Assembly (NCBI RefSeq): GCF_027023985.1
Contig: NZ_JALVTW010000037.1
Span: forward strand, 1 to 61,318
DNA from: Persephonella sp.
Lineage (GTDB): Bacteria; Aquificota; Aquificia; Aquificales; Hydrogenothermaceae
Length of the DNA stretch: 61,318 nucleotides
Direction: 5' to 3'
The notes below the pieces were generated by a model. The model was not told where the DNA came from, made no database searches, and saw only the letters and a list, made by a program, of their open reading frames with translations. The position numbers were made by a program, and so were the translations under genes. This document shows, in pieces, positions 1-10,614 of the stretch. The stretch's first letter is position 1. Each line of letters starts with the position of its first letter.

Positions 1-181
1 AATACTGGCAGTTTTATGCAGAGTTATCAAAACTACCGGAAAGAAAAAGAAGGGACTATTTGAAGAAGTTATTGAATTTATTATCATATAGACCTATGGA
101 GGAGTTAAGAAAGGAGGAAAGGAATATGCCACTTACCATAGATAAAGAGACAATGGAAAAACATCCACTTTATAAGGATGG
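1..181 (+). repeat. Copy A of an inverted duplicated Rpn segment
   Basis: These bases match the reverse complement of 21792-22013 nearly base for base, apart from a 41-base gap after position 18 and scattered substitutions around the internal ATG. The copies are in opposite orientation, about 21.7 kb apart. Confidence 0.8.
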
Positions 182-326
182 GATAGAGAAAGGCAAATTA
201 GAAGCTAAAAAAGAAGATATTTTAAATTTACATAAAGAATTAAATTTAGAACCTGAGAAGATATCCAAAATTTTAAAAGTTCCTCTTAGTTTTGTTAAAG
301 ATGTTTTAAAGAAAGGAGACAAATAA
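126..326 (+). CDS. Intragenic short ORF: stand-alone C-terminal Rpn fragment (66 aa)
   Basis: Inside the broken Rpn gene, an ATG is preceded by AAGGAGG at 111-117 with an 8-base spacer, one of the best ribosome sites in the window. It would yield a 66-residue, Lys/Glu-rich protein beginning MPLTIDKETMEKHPLYKDG and ending with a predicted helix-turn-helix-like segment (EPEKISKILKVPLSFVKDVL). The same internal start exists in the intact copy. In E. coli Rpn genes, an internally translated C-terminal form (RpnS) is known to inhibit the full-length toxin; by analogy this could be an orphan antitoxin that survived loss of its toxin. Translation is inferred from the ribosome site only. Confidence 0.55.
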   Translation: MPLTIDKETMEKHPLYKDGIEKGKLEAKKEDILNLHKELNLEPEKISKILKVPLSFVKDVLKKGDK

Positions 327-431
327 AGTAAGATTATCAAGGATTAACTAAAAAATTCCACGAAGTTGAGATAAGACTCTATAAATCTGCATAGTAACTA
401 TATTGAGGTAGATTTACGGCAGAATTAAAAT

Positions 432-2249
432 TTATAATGGAATTATCTGGTATTTTTTTAGGAATTCATCACTAACATCAATCAGGCCTTTTTCTTTTAG
501 TTTTTCAATAACTTCCGGAGTGCAGAATACATCATCAGGCCACTGGCGATAGTATCCATCTATCTCCCATTTTCTTGTGGCATCTAAGCCCCATATTTCC
601 TTAATCCATACATCTTTTAGGGCATCAATATTGTTTGTTATTCTCCAGATCAGCATATAAGGATTATTCAGGTCGTTGTGCTCATTATCTACAAAAACAA
701 CTATTTTTAAATGTTGTTTAAATTGCTTTAGTTTGTTAAATATTTCCCTGACAGGTTTTGTTTTATTTACCTTTATAACAGTTATTGGATTTGCTGTGTC
801 AGTCATATATTGTTTTAGCTCTACTATATCTTCATCAAGGATTTTTATTTTTTCAAAGAGTTTTTCGTCAGATAAAATCTCTACCTGTTTTTCAACAGGT
901 TTTCCCGTAGCGTCTACTCCAAGTTTCCCACCTACCAATGCTTCATAACTGGAATGGTCAAGCTGGTCAACAATTCCTTCTGTGATTAAAAATGATTTTT
1001 CAGAAAGTCTATTTAATATATATTTTGTAAGTTCAGGATAATCCGTTAAAGGTGGAGCGTCCTCATTTACAAAGATTGCATGTTTTAAGAAACTCATCTG
1101 TCCAACGCCCCAGAAAGCGTGCATAATTTGTTTTGCATGCCCTTTATAAAGAGGATTTATTTTCGCAATCAGTAGATTATGGAAAACTCCATTTTCGGGC
1201 ATGTGGTAATCTATCAGGTCTGGGGTTGTGGTCTTAAGCAGTGGCAGAAATATCCTTTCTGTAGCCCAGCCCATATATTTGTCTTCCACAGGGGGTTTAC
1301 CTACAACTGTTGCATAATATACAGGATTTTTTTTCATTGTTATTGCTTTTACCGTAAGGACAGGAAAGTTTTCAACAGGTGTGTAATAACCGGTATGGTC
1401 GCCGAAGGGCCCCTCAGGTCTGAAATCTGTAGGATCAACTTCTCCTTCTATAACTATATCTGCATCTTCAGGAACATAAATATCGTTAGTGATACATTTT
1501 ACTAAACGGGGATTTTGATTTTTTATAAAGCCGTATAAAAGCAGTTCAAACAGACCATAAGGCAGAGGTGCCTGTCCGCACCATGTATATAAAGGGTCAC
1601 CACCTATTGCAATGGCGACAGGCATTTTTTTCTTTGCTTTATAATACTGATCAAAAAAATGACTGGCGTCTTTATGCACTTGCCAGTGCATTATAAGCTG
1701 GTTTTTGCTTATCTGCTGGATTCTATAAAGTCCAAGATTATTTAATTTTCCGTCCAGACTTTTTGTATAAACCTGTCCTGCGGTTATAAATCTACCTCCG
1801 TCTTTTTCCCATGTCTTGAGGATAGGAAGCTGGTCTAAATCAATCTGGTTTCCTGTGATTACAACTTCCTGTGATTTTCCTCTTTTGTTTGTTCTTTTGG
1901 GAAAAACATTTTTCAGTTTAAATAGCAGACCTAAAGCTGATAATTTTTCTTTTAGACTCTCCGGTGGTTTTATATGGAGGAGTTCCTCAATCTCAGCTGC
2001 AATTTCATCAGGATGTCTGCCGAAAATTTTTTCGGTAATGTCAAATCCTGCAAAGGCATTCATTAAAACAGGAATAGGATATTTTATATTTTTTTCTCTA
2101 TCTATGGGATTTGTAAATAAAAGAACATTAGGTTTTTCTTTTTTTATCTCTATATATGCCAGATGGGGAATTTCCAGATTAACATCAAGAGGTTCATCTA
2201 TTACCTTTAGCCGATTTAAAGAGCGTGCCAGATTTATGAAATTCTCCAT
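432..2249 (-). CDS. UbiD-family decarboxylase, probably menaquinone biosynthesis
   Basis: A 605-residue cytoplasmic decarboxylase of the prenylated-FMN dependent UbiD family. The family signature EGPFGDHTGYYTP is at 279-291, preceded by the cofactor/metal region AIGGDPLYTWCGQAPLPYG (about 214-232) and LGLYRIQ (172-178). At about 600 residues it is longer than E. coli UbiD (about 490) and matches the longer menaquinone decarboxylases of epsilonproteobacteria and Aquificota, which act in the futalosine route; this assignment is by family and lineage, not by a diagnostic residue. It lies 41 bases downstream of gyrB on the same strand, with a hairpin in the gap. The ATG start has only a weak AAGG upstream. 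UbiD needs a UbiX partner, which is not in the window. Confidence 0.85.
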   Translation of the reverse strand: MENFINLARSLNRLKVIDEPLDVNLEIPHLAYIEIKKEKPNVLLFTNPIDREKNIKYPIPVLMNAFAGFDITEKIFGRHPDEIAAEIEELLHIKPPESLKEKLSALGLLFKLKNVFPKRTNKRGKSQEVVITGNQIDLDQLPILKTWEKDGGRFITAGQVYTKSLDGKLNNLGLYRIQQISKNQLIMHWQVHKDASHFFDQYYKAKKKMPVAIAIGGDPLYTWCGQAPLPYGLFELLLYGFIKNQNPRLVKCITNDIYVPEDADIVIEGEVDPTDFRPEGPFGDHTGYYTPVENFPVLTVKAITMKKNPVYYATVVGKPPVEDKYMGWATERIFLPLLKTTTPDLIDYHMPENGVFHNLLIAKINPLYKGHAKQIMHAFWGVGQMSFLKHAIFVNEDAPPLTDYPELTKYILNRLSEKSFLITEGIVDQLDHSSYEALVGGKLGVDATGKPVEKQVEILSDEKLFEKIKILDEDIVELKQYMTDTANPITVIKVNKTKPVREIFNKLKQFKQHLKIVVFVDNEHNDLNNPYMLIWRITNNIDALKDVWIKEIWGLDATRKWEIDGYYRQWPDDVFCTPEVIEKLKEKGLIDVSDEFLKKYQIIPL

Positions 2250-2266
2250 TTTGTCGCCTTTTTAAG

Positions 2267-2286
2267 AAAGGGGCAAAAGCCCCTTT
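2267..2286 (-). terminator. Hairpin between gyrB and ubiD
   Basis: Perfect 8-bp stem (AAAGGGGC / GCCCCTTT) with a 4-base loop, immediately after the gyrB stop on the minus strand and followed by a short interrupted T run. It may be a weak terminator or attenuator, since ubiD begins only 17 bases further on. Confidence 0.55.
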
Positions 2287-2289
2287 TAT

Positions 2290-4719
<2,430 letters not shown>

Positions 4720-4744
4720 TTAATGATTATGACCTGATGGAAAT

Positions 4745-5839
4745 TTATGCAATTTCCATAGGCATTACAATAGCCTTATATTTTTCATTTTCATCTTCCG
4801 GAAGTATAAGGGTCTGGGCATTTGGATTTGTAAATCTGATTATTATTCTGTCTCCATCTATGGCCTCAACAGCTTCTATTAGATACCTTGCATTAAATCC
4901 AATGGCAAATTCTTCTCCTGAATACTCAACATTTATTTCATCTACAGCTTCACCGTATTCTGCAGAGGTTGATTTAAGTTCAAGTAGATTTTCTTTGAGG
5001 GTTAGTTTTATAGGTTTAGGGTCTCCTTCTATAATTGCAGAAACCCTTTTTACTGCATCAAGGAATTCTTTTTTATCTAAATGTATCTCTATTGAAAATT
5101 CTGTAGGAATTACCTTTGTATAATCTGGAAATGCTCCTTCAAGCAGCCTTGACATTAATATCCATTCCGGTGTTCTGAAGAATACCTCCTGTCCTGAAGC
5201 TGCCATTTCAACATCTTCAAGTCCGGTAAGCAGTTTTTTTAGCTCATTTAAGGCTTTTTGTGGAACAATTATGTTTATATCTCCGCTACCATTTCTGTTT
5301 ATTGTGTAAAGGGCAAGCCTGTGTCCGTCTGTTGCAACAACATCAATTGTTCCATCCATTGATTTGAACAAAACACCCTGTAGTGCAAATCTGCTTTCTT
5401 CCTTTGATGTGGCGTAGGCAGTTTTTGCAATGGCTTTCTGTATCTCATCTCCGGATACTATAAATGCATTGTCTTCAGGAAATGGATACATCATAGGGAA
5501 GTCTTCCGGAGATACAGTTGGAAGATTATATTTTGTTTTTCCAGCTTTTATTTTAAGGGTATTGTCCTCAAGTTTTATATAAACCTCATTTCCCGGTAAA
5601 AGACGGGATATGTCTGTCAGTTTTTTTGCGTTTACACAGGCAGTTCCTTCTTGTTCAACTTTTGCAAAAACCGATACGGAAACATGAACCTCAAGGTCTG
5701 TTCCCTGAACTATAAGTTTGCTGTCTTTTGCCTCAAGGAGAAAGTTTGATAGTATTGGAAGGGCTGATTTTTTTTCTGTGGCTGATATGGCTTTCTTTAG
5801 AACATTTTGAAGGTCAGTTTTATCTATTAGTAATTCCAA
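4745..5839 (-). CDS. dnaN: DNA polymerase III sliding clamp (beta subunit)
   Basis: Ring-shaped processivity clamp that tethers DNA polymerase III and other repair enzymes to DNA. The protein of 364 residues contains the three repeated clamp folds and typical landmarks such as KKSALPILSNFLLEA near the N-terminus, ATDGHRLALY in the middle, and a C-terminal strand ending in ALVMP-like KAIVMPMEIA. The start was set at a TTG (reading MELLIDKTDLQ), because GGAGG lies 11 bases upstream; an in-frame GTG at 5857 overlaps that ribosome site and would add six residues unlike the family. dnaN heads a minus-strand group with gyrB, an arrangement common near replication origins, although no dnaA gene or clear DnaA-box cluster is visible here. 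Confidence 0.96.
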   Translation of the reverse strand: MELLIDKTDLQNVLKKAISATEKKSALPILSNFLLEAKDSKLIVQGTDLEVHVSVSVFAKVEQEGTACVNAKKLTDISRLLPGNEVYIKLEDNTLKIKAGKTKYNLPTVSPEDFPMMYPFPEDNAFIVSGDEIQKAIAKTAYATSKEESRFALQGVLFKSMDGTIDVVATDGHRLALYTINRNGSGDINIIVPQKALNELKKLLTGLEDVEMAASGQEVFFRTPEWILMSRLLEGAFPDYTKVIPTEFSIEIHLDKKEFLDAVKRVSAIIEGDPKPIKLTLKENLLELKSTSAEYGEAVDEINVEYSGEEFAIGFNARYLIEAVEAIDGDRIIIRFTNPNAQTLILPEDENEKYKAIVMPMEIA

Positions 5840-5931
5840 TTTTAGAATTACCTCCACATAGTTTATGTATATTTTACCATTTTTGAAAAATTGGTATAAG
5901 TATGACAGAATTAGAAATTAGGAATTATCTA

Positions 5932-6507
5932 CTATCTGGCTCCATAAGATTTTAAAAGTTTAATAAGATTTTCATATCTTTCTCTAAATGAATTGTCTTC
6001 TTTTACATATTCATGCCAGCGTTCTTCAATCCATTGTAAGGGGGTTTTTCCTCTGCAGACAAAATTCGGACTTACTCCCTTTTTTAAGAATTTTTTAATT
6101 CTCTTAAAACAACCCTTATTATTATCATAAAAATACTTATCCATACACTTAAATAATTTTACAGGTGATTTTAGATACTCAACTATTTCTTTGTTAAAAG
6201 GTTTTCTCTTAAAAGCATAAGTCCATGGTTCCCTTATTTTTTTGTTCCTTACACAAACATCTGCTCCTTTTTCTACCAAATATTTAACCAGTTTTATATC
6301 GCCAAAATAGGCCGCATAATGCAATACTGAAAAACCTTTTTTATCTTTGAAGTTTACATCTGCTCCATTTTTTATAAGTTTTTTTACCTGTTGTAAGTCA
6401 TTTTTCTTAACGGCTTCAATTAATTGTTGATTCAAATTGCTATTTGCAAAAGAAAAAGAAAAAATAAATAAAAAAATTAAACCAAGAAAAATTGATGATT
6501 TTTGCAT
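5932..6507 (-). CDS. Exported ankyrin-repeat protein
   Basis: A 191-residue protein with an N-terminal signal peptide (a Lys/Ser start followed by a hydrophobic run ending FSFANS), so probably periplasmic. Residues about 28-90 form at least two ankyrin repeats, with the hallmarks LKKLIKNGADVNFKDKKGFS-like and LHYAAYFGDIKLVKYLVEKG. A later degenerate repeat contains GVSPNFVCRGKTPLQWI. Ankyrin repeats mediate protein-protein contacts; no catalytic motif is seen and the partner is unknown. It lies 27 bases downstream of the small GTPase and 3' of smc, with a strong AGGAGG ribosome site, but the functional link to those genes is unclear. Confidence 0.8.
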   Translation of the reverse strand: MQKSSIFLGLIFLFIFSFSFANSNLNQQLIEAVKKNDLQQVKKLIKNGADVNFKDKKGFSVLHYAAYFGDIKLVKYLVEKGADVCVRNKKIREPWTYAFKRKPFNKEIVEYLKSPVKLFKCMDKYFYDNNKGCFKRIKKFLKKGVSPNFVCRGKTPLQWIEERWHEYVKEDNSFRERYENLIKLLKSYGAR

Positions 6508-6534
6508 AGTATCCTCCTGATTTTAAGTTAAGAT

Positions 6535-7053
6535 TTAAGCTACTTTCTTGTTTAGGATAAACTCATGAAAAAATCCTAATATATTTAAACAGCTATCTTT
6601 ATCCTTTGCAATAAGAGGTTTTACCATATTTGACGGTATTCCAAGTATTTTTGCAATTTCTTCAGGGGATAGGCTACCATCCAAATCTTGTTTATTGCAG
6701 GCAATTACAAAAGGCTTTCCTGTATTTTTTATAAAATCAATAAACTTTTTGCTCTTGTAGATACTTTCAGGATTAGCACTATCTACAATAATCACTGCAC
6801 CGTCTTTATACTGGCTTAAGATATCAAGCATAAAATCAAATCTGTCCTGTCCAGGTGTCCCAAAAAGATGTATATTTGTGCCGTTTATCTCAATTTTTCC
6901 GTAATCCATTGCAACAGTGGTTTTGTCTTTTTGCAGTTTTTCTGTTTTCTGGGACAGTTGAACTTCTGTTTTAACAGCATCCCCAGTAAGCGTATTTATA
7001 AATTGTGTTTTTCCTGCGGCAAAAGCACCGGTAATAAGTAGTTTTAAATTCAT
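6535..7053 (-). CDS. Small Ras-like GTPase (MglA/Srprb-type)
   Basis: A 172-residue single-domain P-loop GTPase. The Walker A motif is GAFAAGKT at 9-16, the switch II/G3 motif is FGTPGQDRF in place of the usual WDTAGQE, and G4 is ACNKQD, giving guanine specificity. No lipidation or membrane signal is visible, so it is probably cytosolic. Family members in bacteria include MglA-like polarity switches and the CvnD-like GTPases that work with Roadblock/LC7 proteins; neither a Roadblock protein nor an MglB-type activator is in the window. It follows smc by 17 bases with a GGAGGGG ribosome site, so the two are likely cotranscribed. Confidence 0.85.
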   Translation of the reverse strand: MNLKLLITGAFAAGKTQFINTLTGDAVKTEVQLSQKTEKLQKDKTTVAMDYGKIEINGTNIHLFGTPGQDRFDFMLDILSQYKDGAVIIVDSANPESIYKSKKFIDFIKNTGKPFVIACNKQDLDGSLSPEEIAKILGIPSNMVKPLIAKDKDSCLNILGFFHEFILNKKVA

Positions 7054-7070
7054 AGCTCCCCTCCGTTTTT

Positions 7071-10000
7071 TTATAATACTTCTGCAAGTTCAAGGCTGTA
7101 TACGTTTGATATTCCTTCCCTTGCAGATACTCCCAGTAATCTATCTGCATAAGATGCCATTGTATCCCTAAGGGTAACAACTATAAACTGGGCTTCCTGA
7201 GAAAGTTCTTTCATCAGCTCTGCTATTTTTCTGGCATTTGCGTCATCAAGGTGTGCATCCACCTCATCAAAGTAATAAAATGGTGCAGGTCTATACTGCT
7301 GAACTGCGAACAGGAATGCAAGTGCCGTTAATGTTTTTTCTCCACCTGACATAATTTCCAGCCTTTTTACATCTTTTCCCCTTGGTCTTGCTTTCAGGAG
7401 TATTCCACCTGAAAGAGGGTCTTCTTCATTTTCAATCTCCAGATAGGCCTTTCCTCCGGGAGATAATCTTTTGAATATCTTTCCAAGATTTTTATTAACT
7501 GCTTCATACACTTCCATAAATGCCTGAATTTTCTTTTGTTCAAGATTTTCTATAAGTTCTTCTATTGATTTTTTCTCGTCTGTTAGAACTTTTAATTTCT
7601 GGCTAAGGTCTTCGTATCTTTCTTTTATTTCTTCGTAATCTTCCAGTGCTTTCTGGTTAACTGCTCCAATCTGTTGTCTTTTTTCTTGGTACTCTCTAAG
7701 CTCTTTTTCCAGTTGTTTTAAATCTCCTTCTATTGCTTCTCCGTCATACTCTTCTTTTAGGAGCATTAATTCTTCTTTCAGGTCTTCAACCTTTTGTTCA
7801 TATTTACCTTTGTCTTCCAGCAGATATGTAATTTCTTTGTTTATATTTTCTTCCTCATATCTGAGGATTTTAAGCTCTTCTTTGAGACTTTCTATCTTTT
7901 CAAGGAGTGTATCCCTTTCTTTTTCTTTTTCTTTCAGGCCTTTCCACAGGTTAGACAATTCATTGCTAAGTTGTTCAATCTGGGATTTTATCTCTTCAAT
8001 CTGTTTTTGTTTAAGTTTTATGCTGTCCTCTGTTTTGAGTTTCTCATTTTCAATCTGGAATATTCTTACCTTCAGGCTGTTTTCCAGTCTGTCTGTTAAT
8101 TTTTCAATCTGATTTTCCAGCTCGTTTTTCTTTTCTCTTAGGGAATAAACTTTTTGGGTTGCTTCTTCCCATTCTTTTCTGAGTTTATGGAGCCCTTCAC
8201 TTTCCATTTTTTCAAGTATTTCCTGCTTTCTTTCTTCCACTGATTTTAGCTGCCTTTCCAGTTCTGTTAGGTGTTTTTGAGCCGTTTCCAGTTTGTTTTC
8301 TATATCAAGCTGTTTTTTCTTCAGGTTCATTATTTCTTCTTCAAGGATGTTTATTCTGGAGGCGTTTTGCTGGATTTTTTCTTCTATTTCCCTGTTTCTC
8401 TCAAGGACATTCTGGCTTTCTGTTTGAAGCTGGTATAACTCTTTTTCTGTTAAAGCTGTTTTCTGGTCTATTCTTTTCAGTTCCTCCTCCATCATTTCTT
8501 CTTCTTTTTTCAGTCTGTCATCTTCTTTTTCCAGTCTGATTTTTTCCTGTTCCAGTGTTCCTCTGCCAAGGGAAGCCCCTTTGTGTTTGTCTGCTCCACC
8601 TGTGATTGTTCCACTTTTTTCAAAGATATCACCTTCGAGGGTTACCATTCTAAAGGTTCCTATGCCAAGTGTTCTTGCAGCATCAAAGCTTTCTACTATA
8701 ACTGTTTCGCCAAAAACGTATTTAATGGCTTTTTCTATATCTTTGCTATACTCAACAAAATCTGCAGCAAGGCCGATAACACCTCTCATTAGAGGTGGCT
8801 TTGTAGCTTGCTGAACTCTAATTCTGTTTAAAGGTATAAATGTGGCTTTCCCTGCTTTGTTTTGCTTTAGTATTCTTATGCACTCTTCTGCAACTTTGTC
8901 ATCCTCAACAACAATATTTTTTAGCCTTCCTCCTGCTGCCGCTTCTATTGCTGTTGTTAGCTCAGGGTCTTTTACTCCTATCAGGTCAGCAACCTGTCCG
9001 TAGACTCCTTTTACGTCTCTGATAAGGGTCATTACTTTATCTTTTCTAATCTGGGAAAGCTGGGCTAAAATTTGGGCAAGTTTCTGGAAATTTTGTTCTA
9101 TTTTTTCCCTGTTTTCTTTTAATTTTTTGGTAAGAGTTTCTTTTCTGATTTTTAATCTCTGGAGTTCACTTTGAAGGCCTTTTATTTTTCTTTCCTGTGA
9201 TTCAACGAAGTTTTTGATATTTCCTTTGGATTTTCTCAGGCCTTCTAATTCTTCTGTAAGCTGATCTATTTCCTGTTTGTAGCTTTCTATTTTTTCCAGT
9301 GTTCTGGTTAGTTCCATCTCAAGATGGAGTTTTTCTTTATGGAGGTATCCCTGTTTTTCTTTAAGCTCTTTTTCTTCTTTTTCTATCTGACCAAGGTCAA
9401 GTTTTGCTTTTGAACCGCCTATTTCAATCTCTTTTAGCTTTTTGTTTTTTTCTTCTAATTCTTTTTCTGCTTCTTCAAGCTCCCTTTTTATTTCTGGAAG
9501 TTTTCTTTTTAGATTTTTTATTTCCTCTTCAAGCTGGATTACTTCTTTTACTTTTTCCTCTTTTTCCTTGGCCAATTCTTTTAATAGTTCTTGAAGTTCC
9601 TGAAGCTGCTGTTCTATTTCTGATTTCTTTTCGTTGAGATGTCTAATCTGAGAAGTTATTGCCCCTTCTTTTTCTTTGACTGGTAAAAGTGATTCCTGAA
9701 GTTCGTTAAGTTTGTTTTCCAGTTCTTTTATCTGGGATATCTTTTCTTTTTGTTTTTCTATAGACTTTTCTTTGTCCAGATATAGCTGGTTTATTCTGTT
9801 TTCTACCTGTCCTAATTCCTGCAGGGCTTTTTCTTGTTCAGTTAGAAGGAAATACAGTTTTACCCCTTTGATTTTTTCCTGAATTTCTTTAATCTTTTCT
9901 TCTAACTGGGAGGCAAGAAGTGCGTTTTCCCTTTCTTCTTCAAGTCTTTTCAGGTTTGATTTAACTTCCTTCAAAATTAGTTTTGCAGATGATATTTTTT

Positions 10001-10559
10001 CCTCTGTTTCTTCAAGGTCTTTAAGGGCTTTTTCTTTTCTTTCTTCATATTCTGTGATACCTGCAATTTCACTGAGAAGGTCTCTTCTTTCGGAAGGGGT
10101 CATTTTGATAAATTTAAAAATATCCCCCTGTGTAACTATGTTGTAGCCCTGCTTTGGTATTCCTGCATAGGAAAGGAGTTCCTCTACTTCATACTGTTTT
10201 GCAGGTCTACCGTTTATCTTATATGTTGATTTTCCGTTGTGTTCTACTTTTCTGTAGATTGATACTTCTTCATCATTTAAAGGGAATGCTCCCTCATTTT
10301 TGAAAATCACTTCAACTTCTGCATATTCTGCTGATTTTCCCCGTGATGAGAAAATCAGGTCAGATAGTTTCAGGGCTCTCATTGATTTTGCAGTTGCAAG
10401 ACCAAGGGCAAAAACTATAGCATCCCCTATATTACTTTTACCAGAACCGTTTGGACCAACTATTCCAACAAAGCCATTACCGATGGGAATAGATAATCTG
10501 CGGTTTCCATAGGATTTGAATCCATAAACATTTATCCTGTCAATATAAGCTCCTGACAT
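7071..10559 (-). CDS. smc: Chromosome segregation protein SMC
   Basis: Structural maintenance of chromosomes ATPase, 1162 residues, which forms dimers that extrude DNA loops and organise the nucleoid. N-terminal Walker A is GPNGSGKSNIGDAI (about 35-48). Two long Glu/Lys-rich coiled coils flank a hinge at about 510-670 containing DLIGVKDPELTTAIEAAAGG and the glycine-rich GGADKHKGASLGRG. The C-terminal head carries the ABC signature LEIMSGGEKTLTALAFLFA and Walker B PFYYFDEVDAHLDD. Full length with no frameshift. The partners ScpA and ScpB are not in this window. It is followed by the small GTPase and ankyrin genes on the same strand. Confidence 0.97.
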   Translation of the reverse strand: MSGAYIDRINVYGFKSYGNRRLSIPIGNGFVGIVGPNGSGKSNIGDAIVFALGLATAKSMRALKLSDLIFSSRGKSAEYAEVEVIFKNEGAFPLNDEEVSIYRKVEHNGKSTYKINGRPAKQYEVEELLSYAGIPKQGYNIVTQGDIFKFIKMTPSERRDLLSEIAGITEYEERKEKALKDLEETEEKISSAKLILKEVKSNLKRLEEERENALLASQLEEKIKEIQEKIKGVKLYFLLTEQEKALQELGQVENRINQLYLDKEKSIEKQKEKISQIKELENKLNELQESLLPVKEKEGAITSQIRHLNEKKSEIEQQLQELQELLKELAKEKEEKVKEVIQLEEEIKNLKRKLPEIKRELEEAEKELEEKNKKLKEIEIGGSKAKLDLGQIEKEEKELKEKQGYLHKEKLHLEMELTRTLEKIESYKQEIDQLTEELEGLRKSKGNIKNFVESQERKIKGLQSELQRLKIRKETLTKKLKENREKIEQNFQKLAQILAQLSQIRKDKVMTLIRDVKGVYGQVADLIGVKDPELTTAIEAAAGGRLKNIVVEDDKVAEECIRILKQNKAGKATFIPLNRIRVQQATKPPLMRGVIGLAADFVEYSKDIEKAIKYVFGETVIVESFDAARTLGIGTFRMVTLEGDIFEKSGTITGGADKHKGASLGRGTLEQEKIRLEKEDDRLKKEEEMMEEELKRIDQKTALTEKELYQLQTESQNVLERNREIEEKIQQNASRINILEEEIMNLKKKQLDIENKLETAQKHLTELERQLKSVEERKQEILEKMESEGLHKLRKEWEEATQKVYSLREKKNELENQIEKLTDRLENSLKVRIFQIENEKLKTEDSIKLKQKQIEEIKSQIEQLSNELSNLWKGLKEKEKERDTLLEKIESLKEELKILRYEEENINKEITYLLEDKGKYEQKVEDLKEELMLLKEEYDGEAIEGDLKQLEKELREYQEKRQQIGAVNQKALEDYEEIKERYEDLSQKLKVLTDEKKSIEELIENLEQKKIQAFMEVYEAVNKNLGKIFKRLSPGGKAYLEIENEEDPLSGGILLKARPRGKDVKRLEIMSGGEKTLTALAFLFAVQQYRPAPFYYFDEVDAHLDDANARKIAELMKELSQEAQFIVVTLRDTMASYADRLLGVSAREGISNVYSLELAEVL

Positions 10560-10614
10560 TTTTATACCCTGATGCAGTTATTTTTTACTTTTTCGTATTA
10601 TTAGTGGAGGAAAA

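Larger units (their letters stand above)
1..326 (+). pseudogene. Frameshifted 3' end of an Rpn-family (PD-(D/E)XK) nuclease gene
   Basis: This is the tail of a gene related to the Rpn/YhgA-like recombination-promoting nuclease family; its beginning lies left of the window. Alignment by eye with the second copy (minus strand, 21662-22423) shows that both share the stretch ending at base 18 here, that 41 bases of the other copy are missing, and that similarity resumes at base 19. Because 41 is not a multiple of three, the upstream reading frame runs into TAG at 89-91, so the full-length protein is truncated. The other frame, from about base 21 onward, encodes the normal C-terminus (ELSKLPERKRRDYLKK and following). 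The extreme C-termini of the two copies have diverged. Certain from the sequence: the deletion and frame change. Inferred: loss of the nuclease form, since the N-terminal part is not visible. Confidence 0.8.

Noticed and set aside
4745-5931. Replication origin next to dnaN-gyrB
   Set aside because: Gene pair is suggestive, but no cluster of TTATCCACA-like boxes or AT-rich unwinding repeats stands out in the short upstream gap, and dnaA is absent.
10300-10512. Plus-strand reading frames inside smc and other long minus-strand genes
   Set aside because: They are mirror-frame shadows: low-complexity Phe/Leu/Ser translations of Glu/Lys-rich coiled coil or domain sequence, without ribosome sites.
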